Shown here: positions 1 to 6,765 of the stretch, piece by piece
How positions within the stretch are numbered: the first letter of the stretch is position 1
Layout of the letters: the number at the start of each line of letters is the position of its first letter
IMG/VR virus record: IMGVR_UViG_3300036828_000346
Coordinates: 1-39,756 of that record
Length of the DNA stretch: 39,756 nt
Source of the DNA: a virus
Direction: 5' to 3' (one strand)
The notes under the pieces: generated by a model
Seen by the model: only the letters and a program-made list of their open reading frames with translations
Told to the model about the DNA's origin: nothing
The model's database searches: none
Translations under genes and position numbers: made by a program

Positions 1-171
1 CTCGCGCCAGAACTGCCACGGTCGACTTAGACCTACGCCTCTATCGCGCTCCTGGAGGTCCGGGTCACTTCGGTTCGGTTGACGCCCGGTGTGCTCCATG
101 TCGGTTGGAGGTTCTCGACTTCGACCCAATCACTGTCTCACCCGATTGCCCCTTGCCCGTGCTGGTGCGAG
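1..171. repeat. Terminal direct repeat, left copy
   Basis: These 171 bases recur at 39585-39756, which is 172 bases because of one extra C in a C-run (near 127-128 here). This shows either a circular molecule whose assembly overlaps itself, or a short direct terminal repeat. The indel sits in a homopolymer, so a read or assembly error is the simplest cause. No gene crosses the joint. Confidence 0.93.
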
Positions 172-196
172 GGATATGTCCCACCCGGTGACCCGG

Positions 197-222
197 ACGA
201 GGTTCCTATGAGGGAACCTCGT
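197..222. repeat. 10-bp inverted repeat hairpin
   Basis: ACGAGGTTCC (197-206) and GGAACCTCGT (213-222) pair perfectly around a 6-base loop. No T-run follows on either strand, so it is not a typical intrinsic terminator. It lies in the non-coding region and may be an origin or regulatory element. Confidence 0.6.
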
Positions 223-412
223 TAGTCTAGTCGACTTATGACCATAAATCAAGTCAGTCTCATTTGGACAGAAGTCCAGGTCAGGACACCTATTCGTGTG
301 AGAATAGACCATATGATCCTGCCAAAACGGGTCTACTTCGACGTTTCGGATTGCAGGGTTTCCTAAATGGGTTCCCCCGAATAGGAGCAATGATTCGAGA
401 CGCGTTGGATAC

Positions 413-441
413 TTGACTCAATAGACTGAGCCAGCTAGGAT
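413..441 (+). promoter_or_regulatory. Sigma70-type promoter giving a leaderless transcript
   Basis: -35 TTGACT (413-418), 17-base spacer, -10 TAGGAT (436-441). The ATG at 448 begins 6 bases after the -10, so the transcript should start at or next to the start codon. There is no ribosome site. Its spacing and the CAGC-TAGG text match the promoter at 3610-3638. Confidence 0.7.
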
Positions 442-447
442 AATGGG

Positions 448-648
448 ATGGCCCTAAACCCTAAAAAGACCCCATCCACCACTACCCCGCGGACCCGACC
501 CAAGAAGCACCCGGACGGGACCGTGCTCATCAACATCCCACTGCCGAACGACCTGCATCGCAAGCTGCGGATCAGGTGTCTCACCGACGACCTCAGTCTC
601 GCCGAAGCCGTCACCCTGGCCGTCGACGCGTGGCTCAAGATGAAATGA
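448..648 (+). CDS. Ribbon-helix-helix DNA-binding protein
   Basis: A 66-residue protein with a basic, Thr/Pro-rich tail (1-23) followed by a ribbon-helix-helix pattern: a short strand (about 25-31, TVLINIP), helix 34-45 (NDLHRKLRIRCL) and helix 49-63 (LSLAEAVTLAVDAWL). Such Arc/CopG-like folds bind palindromic operators as dimers or tetramers and serve as repressors or copy-control factors. It is transcribed from its own promoter without a leader and overlaps the next gene by ATGA. It is one of two candidate ligands (with the XRE protein at 25063) for the 16-bp palindrome found across the genome; that link is inference. The fold call is from sequence pattern only. Confidence 0.75.
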   Translation: MALNPKKTPSTTTPRTRPKKHPDGTVLINIPLPNDLHRKLRIRCLTDDLSLAEAVTLAVDAWLKMK

Positions 649-854
649 CCGTCTCCCATGCGTTCGCGAGCAGAGGGTCAGACTGTCTGACCGGCAAGAC
701 CCAGTACGCCACCAAGAAAACCGCACTCGAAGCAGCGACGGCGCTCCGTCGTCGTTACCGATCAGGGACGGTCAACGCGTTCCGGTGCGACTGGTGCGGG
801 TGCTGGCATGTCGGGAACAAGGGCGGCGACACTTCCAAAGGTCGTCGTCGGTGA
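645..854 (+). CDS. Small zinc-finger-like protein
   Basis: A 69-residue protein starting at the ATG that overlaps the stop of the RHH gene (ATGA). The C-terminal part has C48-x2-C51-x-C53-x-H55 in FRCDWCGCWHVG, a pattern common in very small phage and plasmid proteins thought to bind zinc. The middle (KTALEAATALRRRYRS) is predicted helical and basic, so nucleic-acid binding is plausible. An upstream in-frame start at 576 lies inside the RHH gene and is unlikely. The function is unknown; it is cotranscribed with the genes on either side. Confidence 0.75.
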   Translation: MTVSHAFASRGSDCLTGKTQYATKKTALEAATALRRRYRSGTVNAFRCDWCGCWHVGNKGGDTSKGRRR

Positions 855-1213
855 CCGTCCCCGGCCTCGACGAGGGCAAGTTCCAGGCCGCGGTCAAAAT
901 GATCGGACGGATGCACGGCGAGGAGTTCCAGATTCGCTACTGCGAGGAGGTGCAGCCGGTCGTTTGGATCGCCTGCGCCCGCTGGGGTGAGACCTGGCAG
1001 GCCGCGGGTGGGATGAATCCATGGCGGGCGGTGTTCCGTCTGCTCGAGTCGGTCATGGACGGCGGTCGGTGTCTGCACTGCAACAAGCCGACTGCCATAG
1101 ACGAGAACCCACCGGACGACCTCATCACGGCCACCGAGGCGATGGTCTGCTGGTATCGCTTCGACCCCGAGCTGGACACCTTCCGTCGTCAGTGCGAGGG
1201 GGTTGACATTTGA
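851..1213 (+). CDS. Conserved-type phage hypothetical with CxxC motif
   Basis: 120 residues from a GTG overlapping the previous stop (GTGA). It has a C74-x2-C77 pair (GGRCLHCNKPTAI) and the ending CWYRFDPELDTFRRQCEG with C100 and C115, which could complete a zinc site. I recall similar Cys-rich proteins in actinobacteriophages, without an assigned function. The stop codon TGA (1211-1213) lies in the centre of the palindrome at 1204-1219. A longer frame from 785 would sit inside the upstream gene and is rejected. Confidence 0.75.
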   Translation: MTVPGLDEGKFQAAVKMIGRMHGEEFQIRYCEEVQPVVWIACARWGETWQAAGGMNPWRAVFRLLESVMDGGRCLHCNKPTAIDENPPDDLITATEAMVCWYRFDPELDTFRRQCEGVDI

Positions 1214-1219
1214 ATGTCA
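1204..1219. promoter_or_regulatory. Palindrome copy 1 (centre TG)
   Basis: TGACATTTGAATGTCA, extended to a perfect 22-bp palindrome at 1201-1222 (GGTT...AACC). It supplies the stop of the rightward gene at 851 and lies beyond the 3' end of the leftward cupin gene. The asymmetric centre reads CA on the minus strand, that is, with the cupin gene. Confidence 0.85.
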
Positions 1220-1236
1220 ACCGGGTCGGTGTGCGT

Positions 1237-1848
1237 TCAACCGTCGACGTACACCGCCCGGTCGGCCATCTCGACCACGTCGTCCCAGTCGGTCGGGAAC
1301 TGCAGCAGCAATCCCTCGCCCGTCGTCGCCATTCCGGGCTCCAGCCAGCAGAACGTCGGACCAGAACCGAGCAGGAACCCTCCGACGCCCTGCACCACTC
1401 CCGGCCGTCCCGAGACCCGCAGACCGTCAGCGTCGTCGATCCCCTCCCACGGCCACACGATCAGGTGCCGTCGAGCGACCGGGTCCCTCACTGCGAGGTC
1501 CGACTGCGCCCCCGGCATCCAGTGCGGGCCGGGATCGTGAATCGCCCGCAGCGTCAGATAGACCAGACCACTCTGGTCGGGACACACCGGCCCGTAGACC
1601 TTGTGCCGATCCACGAAGATCACCTGCCCCGGCTCGACCCGAGTCCGCCCGATGGTCCCGCCCCCCGCCAGCACGACCTGGAACTGATCCACGTCATGGA
1701 AATGCGGCCCGAACACCGTCCCGACGTCCTGCGCGACCAACTGCACCTGCGGTCCCGGCGTCGTCGGGTCGATCTGCCCCATCAGCATCGTGCGTTCGAA
1801 CGCCTCGAGGCCGAGGTTCGGGACAGGGACTTGCACCCAGCCGGTCAT
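1237..1848 (-). CDS. Cupin-domain protein
   Basis: 203 residues, read leftward and alone on its strand in this region. The cupin core is at about 40-100: FGPHFHDVDQFQVVLAGGG carries the H49-x-H51 metal ligands of motif 1, and EPGQVIFVDRHKV with H82 resembles motif 2. Cupins are metal-binding beta-barrels, either enzymes or small-ligand sensors; the substrate cannot be told. The start at 1848 is chosen because a -10 element (CATAAT on the minus strand) ends 6 bases before it, giving a leaderless mRNA shared back to back with the ParB-like gene. A longer frame from 2013 would run into that gene. Divergent pairing suggests linked control, possibly of the modification cassette. Confidence 0.75.
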   Translation of the reverse strand: MTGWVQVPVPNLGLEAFERTMLMGQIDPTTPGPQVQLVAQDVGTVFGPHFHDVDQFQVVLAGGGTIGRTRVEPGQVIFVDRHKVYGPVCPDQSGLVYLTLRAIHDPGPHWMPGAQSDLAVRDPVARRHLIVWPWEGIDDADGLRVSGRPGVVQGVGGFLLGSGPTFCWLEPGMATTGEGLLLQFPTDWDDVVEMADRAVYVDG

Positions 1849-1868
1849 GGTTCGATTATGCACCCATG
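1846..1868. promoter_or_regulatory. Overlapping bidirectional leaderless promoter
   Basis: A single AT-rich core gives GATTAT on the plus strand (1854-1859) and CATAAT on the minus strand (1855-1860). Each is followed by exactly 6 bases and then an ATG (1866 rightward, 1848 leftward). Only 17 bases separate the two start codons, so there is no room for ribosome sites. The -35 elements would lie inside the opposite gene and are poor. Confidence 0.65.
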
Positions 1869-2447
1869 ACCCACAACATCGCCGCACCGCTGGCAACGCT
1901 GGCGTGTCCAGTGACCAACCTGACCGAGCTGCCGGGGAACCCACGTCGAGGTGACGTCGACGCCATCGCCCGGTCGCTGCGCATTTTCGGGCAGCGCAAG
2001 CCCGTGACGGCACGCATCACCGGCACCGACGAGAACGGCGACAACGTCGGCTACGTCACGGCGGGGAACCACACGCTGCAGGCGGCACGCGACATCCTCG
2101 GCTGGACCGACATCGCCACCGTCTGGATCGAGGAGGACGAGCGCACCGCCGACGCCTGGGCCCTGGCTGACAACCGATTGTCAGAGATCGGGTCGAACGA
2201 CGCCGACGCCCTCGCCGAGATGCTGGCGCAGTTGACGGACCTCCCCGAGCTCCTCGAAGCAACGGCGTACAGCGACGAGGACCTGGCGAAGATGCTCTCC
2301 ACCGGGCAGTTGCCACCGGGGGACGCTGACATCATGGAGTTCCCGCAGCAGTGGGGCGTCGTGGTGGACTGTGTGGACGAGGCAGCACAAACCGCCCTCC
2401 TCGAGCGGCTGGTCGGCGAGGGCTACAAAGTGAGGGCACTGCTATGA
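1866..2447 (+). CDS. ParB-like nuclease-domain protein
   Basis: 193 residues. A ParB/sulfiredoxin-type domain is seen at 16-120: NPRRGD (25-30), FGQRKPV (41-47), the GNHT box (67-70) and ADNR (101-104). This family includes ParB N-domains and phage proteins that sit beside DNA-modifying enzymes; many are CTPases or DNA-binding adaptors rather than nucleases. The C-terminal part (WGVVVDCVDEAAQTALLERL) is a second small domain, common in phage versions. The ATG at 1866 fits a leaderless start; the frame is open back to 1203 but that part overlaps the cupin gene antisense. It is coupled (ATGA) to the ABC-ATPase/GNAT gene, so the two probably act together. Confidence 0.82.
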   Translation: MTHNIAAPLATLACPVTNLTELPGNPRRGDVDAIARSLRIFGQRKPVTARITGTDENGDNVGYVTAGNHTLQAARDILGWTDIATVWIEEDERTADAWALADNRLSEIGSNDADALAEMLAQLTDLPELLEATAYSDEDLAKMLSTGQLPPGDADIMEFPQQWGVVVDCVDEAAQTALLERLVGEGYKVRALL

Positions 2448-3613
2448 AGACCACCGTCACCGTCAGCTCGAGGATCAACCAGACGCCGCGCATCCTGCAG
2501 GCCGGGACGATGTTCGACCATCCGCCCAGTGAGCACATGGAGCGGACCTGGCAGGTCAACCTCCCGATAGAGGACAAGCCGTGGTCGGTCGGACTGATCG
2601 TCGGGCCGTCCGGGGCGGGCAAGTCGACCATCGTGCGGGAGTGCTTCAAGGTCCGGCCCGATCCCAAGTGGGTGCCGACCGTGTCGATCCTCGACTCGTT
2701 CCCCTACGGGGCACCGGGTCCGAACCTGCCCACCGAGTGGGGCATCCGCGACATCGTGGACCTGCTGACCTCCGTCGGTCTCGGGTCGACGCCCGCCTGG
2801 CTGCGGGCCTACGAGACGCTCTCGACTGGCGAGCAGTTCCGTGCTATGTGCGCCCGGCGCCTGGCCGAGACACCCGAGGGCGAGGTCGTGGTGATCGACG
2901 AGTTCACCTCGGTCGTCGACCGGCAGGTCGCACAGGTCGCCTCGAACGCACTACAGAAGACGGTGCGAAGAACCAACCGGCAACTCGTTGCCGTGACGTG
3001 CCACTACGACGTGGTGGACTGGCTGCAGCCGGACTGGATTTACCAGCCGCACGCCGACAAGTTCGACTGGAGGTCGGTTCAACCCCGGCCAGGGCTGGAC
3101 GTTGGCATCTATCCAATCCATAACTCCGCGTGGCGAGTGTTTGCTCCGCACCACTATCTGAGCGCCTACCACCAACCGGCCGCGCACTGCTTCGGTGCGT
3201 TCATCAACGGTGAGTGCATCGGGTTCGTGAGCTACCGGCACCTCCAACACCCGAACCTGCCGGGGATGAAGGTCGGTCACCGTCTCGTCGTCCTGCCGGA
3301 CTGGCAGGGACTCGGGATCGGCAACCTGTTGAACGAGACCATCGCCGAGATGCTCTACCGGCAGGGGTTGCGGTTCCGTGCGGTGGTGGCGCACCCCGCC
3401 ATGATCCGGGTGTTGGCACGCAGTCCTCGGTGGCAGCTCGTCGCACACGCCACCAAGCCACAGGACCTCCGTTCGAAGTCCAAGGTGCCGCGCTGGCAGG
3501 CGTCGCAGTCGAGCCCACGTCGGTTCAACACCTACAGCTTCGAGTACCGGCCGGAGGCGAAGGAGCACAAGACGACTGACATTCAAATGTCAAAGGTGAG
3601 CAATCCCATTTGA
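2444..3613 (+). CDS. ABC-type ATPase fused to Mom-like GNAT acyltransferase domain
   Basis: 389 residues. The N-terminal half is a soluble ABC ATPase: Walker A GPSGAGKS (54-61), signature LSTGE (126-130), Walker B VVVIDE (148-153) and switch His187. The C-terminal half (about 225-335) is a GNAT fold: WRVFAPHHYL (230-239), core LVVLPDWQGLGIG (281-293) with the acyl-CoA QGxGxG loop, then AHPAMIRVLARSPRW. This arrangement resembles phage Mom-like proteins; Mu Mom alters adenine in DNA to block restriction. I infer a DNA base-modifying or anti-restriction enzyme; the ATPase role (DNA loading?) is unknown. The last ten residues (TDIQMSKVSN) run through the palindrome at 3577. The start is the ATG overlapping the ParB-like stop. 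Confidence 0.8.
   Translation: MKTTVTVSSRINQTPRILQAGTMFDHPPSEHMERTWQVNLPIEDKPWSVGLIVGPSGAGKSTIVRECFKVRPDPKWVPTVSILDSFPYGAPGPNLPTEWGIRDIVDLLTSVGLGSTPAWLRAYETLSTGEQFRAMCARRLAETPEGEVVVIDEFTSVVDRQVAQVASNALQKTVRRTNRQLVAVTCHYDVVDWLQPDWIYQPHADKFDWRSVQPRPGLDVGIYPIHNSAWRVFAPHHYLSAYHQPAAHCFGAFINGECIGFVSYRHLQHPNLPGMKVGHRLVVLPDWQGLGIGNLLNETIAEMLYRQGLRFRAVVAHPAMIRVLARSPRWQLVAHATKPQDLRSKSKVPRWQASQSSPRRFNTYSFEYRPEAKEHKTTDIQMSKVSNPI
3577..3592 (+). promoter_or_regulatory. Palindrome copy 2 (centre CA)
   Basis: TGACATTCAAATGTCA inside the 3' end of the ABC-ATPase/GNAT gene, read as T-D-I-Q-M-S, 18 bases upstream of the -35 of the ASCH-gene promoter. Confidence 0.85.
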
Positions 3614-3638
3614 CTTAGTCAGCTAGGTGCAGTAGGTT
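3610..3638 (+). promoter_or_regulatory. Sigma70-type promoter for the ASCH gene
   Basis: -35 TTGACT (3610-3615), exact 17-base spacer, -10 TAGGTT (3633-3638). Only 5 bases separate it from the GTG at 3644 and 8 from the ATG at 3647, so the mRNA should be leaderless. The palindrome at 3577-3592 lies just upstream and could gate it. Confidence 0.72.
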
Positions 3639-3643
3639 GAGCG

Positions 3644-4018
3644 GTGATGAAAGCACTCACCGTTCGACAACCTTGGGCAGGTCTGATCGCCCTCGGTCTC
3701 AAAGATGTCGAGAACCGAAGTTGGTCGCCCGGTGAACTGCACGTCGGCACGCGTCTCGCCATCCACGCCGGTCGGTTCGACGACCTCGAGCGGTGGGACG
3801 CTCTCCCCGACGACGTCGACATCGTGAACGCTCTGTGCCAGAAGCACGGGGTGCTGATCGCGACCGTGCGACTCGCAGACGTGGTCACCGACTCACCGAG
3901 CCGTTGGGCCGTTCCCGGTCACTTCCACTGGGTGCTCGACGAACCGAAGCTCCTCCGCCGCCCCCGGTTGCTCCGAGGGCAGCCCGGCCTGTGGTCGATC
4001 CCGCCCAACCGGCCCTGA
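3644..4018 (+). CDS. ASCH-domain protein
   Basis: 124 residues. ALTVRQPWAGLIALGLKDVENRSW at the N-terminus, GTRLAIHAG (35-43) and WAVPGHFHWVL followed by GLW near the end fit the ASCH superfamily, a PUA-like beta-barrel that binds RNA or modified bases; some members are amidohydrolases of acylated cytidine. The substrate here is unknown. The start is GTG 3644 or ATG 3647, next to a strong promoter without a ribosome site. Its position after the candidate Mom-like modification genes suggests, but does not prove, a role tied to modified nucleic acid. Confidence 0.82.
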   Translation: MMKALTVRQPWAGLIALGLKDVENRSWSPGELHVGTRLAIHAGRFDDLERWDALPDDVDIVNALCQKHGVLIATVRLADVVTDSPSRWAVPGHFHWVLDEPKLLRRPRLLRGQPGLWSIPPNRP

Positions 4019-4132
4019 AGGAGCACCCCCAAATAGGTCGGCCGCTTCCCTAAATGATCGAGCCGCGAAAAACATATCGCCACCAGGGGTTTTGCGGGTA
4101 GAGAGAGTCCGGATCGGGAGTCCGCGACTCCA

Positions 4133-4322
4133 CCTGCACTGCACTGCAGGCTATCCCCCCCCTGCACTGCACTGCCCTGCACTGCACTGCCCCCCTGCAC
4201 TGCACTGCAAGGACCCCCCCCTGCACTGCCCTGCTCCCCCGCACTGCGACCCCTGCACTGCGACGCCCCCCCCTGCCCTGCAGCACTGCACTGCCCTGCT
4301 CTGCCCTGCAGCACTGCACTGC
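4133..4322. repeat. CTGCACTGC low-complexity repeat with C-runs
   Basis: About 190 bases built from CTGCA and CCTGCACTGC units separated by runs of 4-8 C (4155-4162, 4190-4195, 4214-4221, 4236-4240, 4266-4273). A short inverted echo, CTGCAGTGCAGTG, follows at 4408-4420. Placed directly before HNH-terS-terL, it is a candidate terminase recognition (cos/pac) region. The minus strand carries several G-runs that might fold, although the loops are long. Confidence 0.85.
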
Positions 4323-4360
4323 GAGGCGAGGCAGCCTGTCAACAACGCGCACAATGATCC

Positions 4361-4376
4361 TGACATTCGAATGTCA
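4361..4376. promoter_or_regulatory. Palindrome copy 3 (centre CG)
   Basis: TGACATTCGAATGTCA between the CTGCA repeat and the HNH gene, about 57 bases upstream of its probable start. It is placed to control the late (packaging-structural) operon. Confidence 0.85.
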
Positions 4377-4421
4377 ACGCCATAACTCCTGATGAGACTG
4401 GGTGTGCTGCAGTGCAGTGTG

Positions 4422-4427
4422 TATCGT
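4422..4427 (+). promoter_or_regulatory. Possible -10 of a leaderless HNH transcript
   Basis: TATCGT ends 6 bases before the GTG at 4434, the same spacing as at 448, 1848 and 1866. No good -35 is seen 17 bases upstream (TGGGTG), so this is weak. Confidence 0.4.
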
Positions 4428-4433
4428 GGCACC

Positions 4434-4718
4434 GTGCCTCGCCGTGGGTCGCCGTACAACGTCGCATACGAGCGTGAACGACGCCTACTCCTGTCGATGG
4501 GCCGTGAGTGCCAACTGCGGTTGGTGTGCAACGGCGTGCGTGCGAACAGTGCAGACCACAACCCACCGCTCGCCCTGCATCAGCATCGCAACGGATCGGG
4601 CTGTTGCCGCCTGATCCCGGCGTGCCTCGACTGTCAACGTGAGCAGGGGAAACGTGTGGCGAACATCACACGTCACATGGAGCAGCGCCCACTGCCCACG
4701 CCCTCTCGCACATGGTGA
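4434..4718 (+). CDS. HNH endonuclease next to terminase
   Basis: 94 residues from GTG 4434 (MPRRGSPYNVAYERERR); an upstream ATG at 4392 in frame is possible but has no ribosome site. The HNH core is ADHNPPLALHQH (40-51) with a following CRLIPACLDC: Cys58/59 and C64-x2-C67 probably hold structural zinc. HNH proteins beside terminases (HK97 gp74 type) stimulate cos cleavage by the terminase holoenzyme, so a role in genome packaging is likely, and it hints at cos-type packaging. It overlaps terS by a few bases. Confidence 0.85.
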   Translation: MPRRGSPYNVAYERERRLLLSMGRECQLRLVCNGVRANSADHNPPLALHQHRNGSGCCRLIPACLDCQREQGKRVANITRHMEQRPLPTPSRTW

Positions 4719-5257
4719 GCGAGGGTGAGTTCCCCGACGTCTCGCAGTACGACCTGGGCGATACACAACCATGGGATCGGCAGGTCAAGGAACCCAGCCG
4801 TCCCTATGCCGCCTTCCGGCTGTTCCGTGACCTGCCGCCCCATCAACGCCGACTGGACAAGATCGCCGAGCAGGCCGAGGTCCAACCGCGCACCGCTCGC
4901 CAGTGGGCGCAGGAGTGGGCATGGTGGGACCGGGCCCAGGCATGGGACGACGCCTGTCACGCCATCGACGACGGTGAACGGCTCGACGCCATCCGTGCCA
5001 TGCACAAGATTCACCGCCAGGCGGGGCGGGCCGCTGTTGTCAAGGCGATCCAGGCCCTCAACCAACTGCGTCCCGAGTCAATGCCCCCGGTGCTGATCGC
5101 CCGGTTGCTCGACCTCGGAGCCAAGCTCGAACGCTCGACGTTGATCGTAAGCATCGAAGAACTGCAGGGACTCGAGGAGCTCGTCGAGGCAGACGAGGAC
5201 CCATGGGAACGGATTGCTCGTGAGCTTGACCCGCGTAACACGGACATCAGCAGCTAG
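4712..5257 (+). CDS. terS: Terminase small subunit
   Basis: 181 residues, called mainly by position before the large subunit. Residues 48-70 (LDKIAEQAEVQPRTARQWAQEW) form a helix-turn-helix that would bind the packaging site; the following Trp-rich helix (AWWDRAQAWDDACHAID) and an Arg/Ala-rich helical middle are typical of TerS oligomerisation regions. The C-terminal tail is acidic (LVEADEDPWERI) and could contact TerL. It starts at ATG 4712 or GTG 4715, overlapping the HNH stop. It overlaps terL by about 40 bases. Confidence 0.8.
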   Translation: MVSEGEFPDVSQYDLGDTQPWDRQVKEPSRPYAAFRLFRDLPPHQRRLDKIAEQAEVQPRTARQWAQEWAWWDRAQAWDDACHAIDDGERLDAIRAMHKIHRQAGRAAVVKAIQALNQLRPESMPPVLIARLLDLGAKLERSTLIVSIEELQGLEELVEADEDPWERIARELDPRNTDISS

Positions 5258-6710
5258 TCCACGATGGGGCACGAGACGCCAGCCCCAGTACCCGACCCGA
5301 GGCGACCTCGACCGGCAGGTGGCGGCAATGCTCGGCTGGAGGCTGTTCCCCTGGCAGGACGAGGTGGTCGACGTCAGCGGCGAGTACCACCCGCAGACCA
5401 AGATTCCGTTGTACCGCACCGTGGGCGTGTCGGTCTCACGGCAGAACGGCAAGACGACGCTCGTGTGCTCACGGATCGCTCGAGGTCTGATCCAACCGCG
5501 TGCGACCATCGCCTACACCGCACAGGACCGGGGGTTGGCCCGCACCAAGTGGGAGGAGCACATCAACATTTTGATGGACACCCCCTTTGCCGAACGGGTC
5601 GACCACGTCGACCGCACCAACCACCGTGAGATGCTCGTCATGCAGAACGGCTCCCGCTATCTGCCGGTGACGCCCTCCTCGAAGAAGGCCGGTCGGTCGC
5701 TCAGCATCGACCTGGCGATCATCGACGAGGCCCATGCCCACAACGACATGAGCGTCGTCTCGGCCATCGCTCCCGCCATGGCAGCGAAGGCACACGCGCA
5801 GATATGGCTGTTGAGCAACGCGGGGGACTCGGCCAGCGGACTCTGGCGGCACTACACCGATGTCGGCCGTCTCGAGGTCGACAACGACGCCTCGACCATG
5901 TGCTGGTTCGAATGGTGCCCCGAGAACATCGACAACGACGACCTCCAGTTCAGCCACCTGGCCTGGACGCAAGCCAATCCCTCGCTCGGACTGCCCGGTG
6001 GCGTCATCGAACAGGCACTCAGCGACGGTGCGCTCACGATGGACAAGGACACCTTCTTCCGTGAGCACCTGAACATTTGGATGGACTCGGCCGACATCCT
6101 CGGCATCGACGCCATCACATGGGGAGGGTGCCGCAACGACGCCGCCAAGGTCGGCGTCGAGGTGTGCTTCGGTCTCGACTTCACCCCCGAACGCGACCGG
6201 GGCGCACTGTGCGCTGCAGGCAAACTGGTCGGCGAGGACGGTGACGTCCTCACCCCGCTCGAGGTCATCGAGGCAGGCGCCAACGTCGAGCTCCTCATCA
6301 ACCGGGCCGCCGAGGTCGCCAACACCTGGAACGCGTCCATCATCATCGACCGGGGCTCGCCCGCCGCCTCCGCCATCCCGGCCCTCGAGCGCCTGACGCA
6401 CTACCAGGACCGCAAGCTCAAGGACAAGGCACACCGGGTGAAGGTCATCTCTCTCACGGAGCTGACTCGGGCCTGCGGCAGTTTCTACGACGCCGCCGTC
6501 CATGCCCGGCTCAGCCACCTGGGCGACTACCGACTGACCGACGCCGTGATCTCGGCCACCAAGCGCAAGGCAGGGGAAGCGTGGCGGTGGGACCGTCGAG
6601 GAGACGCCGCTGACATCACCCCGCTCATGGCTGCCACCCTGGCCCGTTGGGGTGTGACGACCGCCCCGGCTCCGGTCGCCAAGAGCTACTCGGTCGCCAG
6701 CTTCGGTTGA
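5214..6710 (+). CDS. terL: Terminase large subunit
   Basis: About 498 residues. ATPase: Walker A VSRQNGKT (74-81), Walker B LAIIDEAH (167-174), motif III WLLSNAGDS. Nuclease: FGLDFTPERD, IIIDRGSP and a late acidic TDAVISATKR element supply the metal-binding aspartates of the RNase-H-like fold. It drives DNA into the prohead and cuts the concatemer. The start is uncertain: TTG 5214, GTG 5220 and TTG 5226 are all in frame inside the terS 3' end; GTG 5220 may be the real one. The stop TGA (6708-6710) is the first three bases of palindrome copy 4. Confidence 0.95.
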   Translation: MLVSLTRVTRTSAASPRWGTRRQPQYPTRGDLDRQVAAMLGWRLFPWQDEVVDVSGEYHPQTKIPLYRTVGVSVSRQNGKTTLVCSRIARGLIQPRATIAYTAQDRGLARTKWEEHINILMDTPFAERVDHVDRTNHREMLVMQNGSRYLPVTPSSKKAGRSLSIDLAIIDEAHAHNDMSVVSAIAPAMAAKAHAQIWLLSNAGDSASGLWRHYTDVGRLEVDNDASTMCWFEWCPENIDNDDLQFSHLAWTQANPSLGLPGGVIEQALSDGALTMDKDTFFREHLNIWMDSADILGIDAITWGGCRNDAAKVGVEVCFGLDFTPERDRGALCAAGKLVGEDGDVLTPLEVIEAGANVELLINRAAEVANTWNASIIIDRGSPAASAIPALERLTHYQDRKLKDKAHRVKVISLTELTRACGSFYDAAVHARLSHLGDYRLTDAVISATKRKAGEAWRWDRRGDAADITPLMAATLARWGVTTAPAPVAKSYSVASFG

Positions 6711-6723
6711 CATCCGAATGTCA
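6708..6723. promoter_or_regulatory. Palindrome copy 4 (one mismatch)
   Basis: TGACATCCGAATGTCA; position 7 is C instead of T. It provides the terL stop codon and precedes the small gene at 6766. Confidence 0.8.
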
Positions 6724-6765
6724 GGGGTGGATCGGCTGGGTTCCGAGGGTGCAAGCTGTAGTCCT

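Larger units (their letters stand above)
1..447. other. Non-coding left-end region
   Basis: No convincing gene is seen. It continues the repeat-rich region at the right end of the window across the circular joint. It holds one copy of the CTTCGGTTCGGTTGACGCC repeat (65-86), a 10-bp hairpin (197-222) and, at its right edge, the promoter of the ribbon-helix-helix gene. A leftward open frame at 130-390 starts with TTG, lacks a ribosome site and resembles nothing recognised. Confidence 0.6.
4019..4433. other. Non-coding region before the packaging genes
   Basis: It holds the CTGCA-rich repeat (4133-4322), palindrome copy 3 (4361-4376) and the HNH promoter. Open frames across the repeat on both strands are low-complexity artefacts of the repeat itself. 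Confidence 0.7.

Noticed and set aside
130-390. Leftward 86-residue open frame
   Set aside because: TTG start, no ribosome site, part in the terminal repeat, and no recognisable domain.
3919-4385. Open frames on both strands across the CTGCA repeat
   Set aside because: The residue patterns (LHCPALHCP, QGSAVQG) are direct read-outs of the DNA repeat in every frame.
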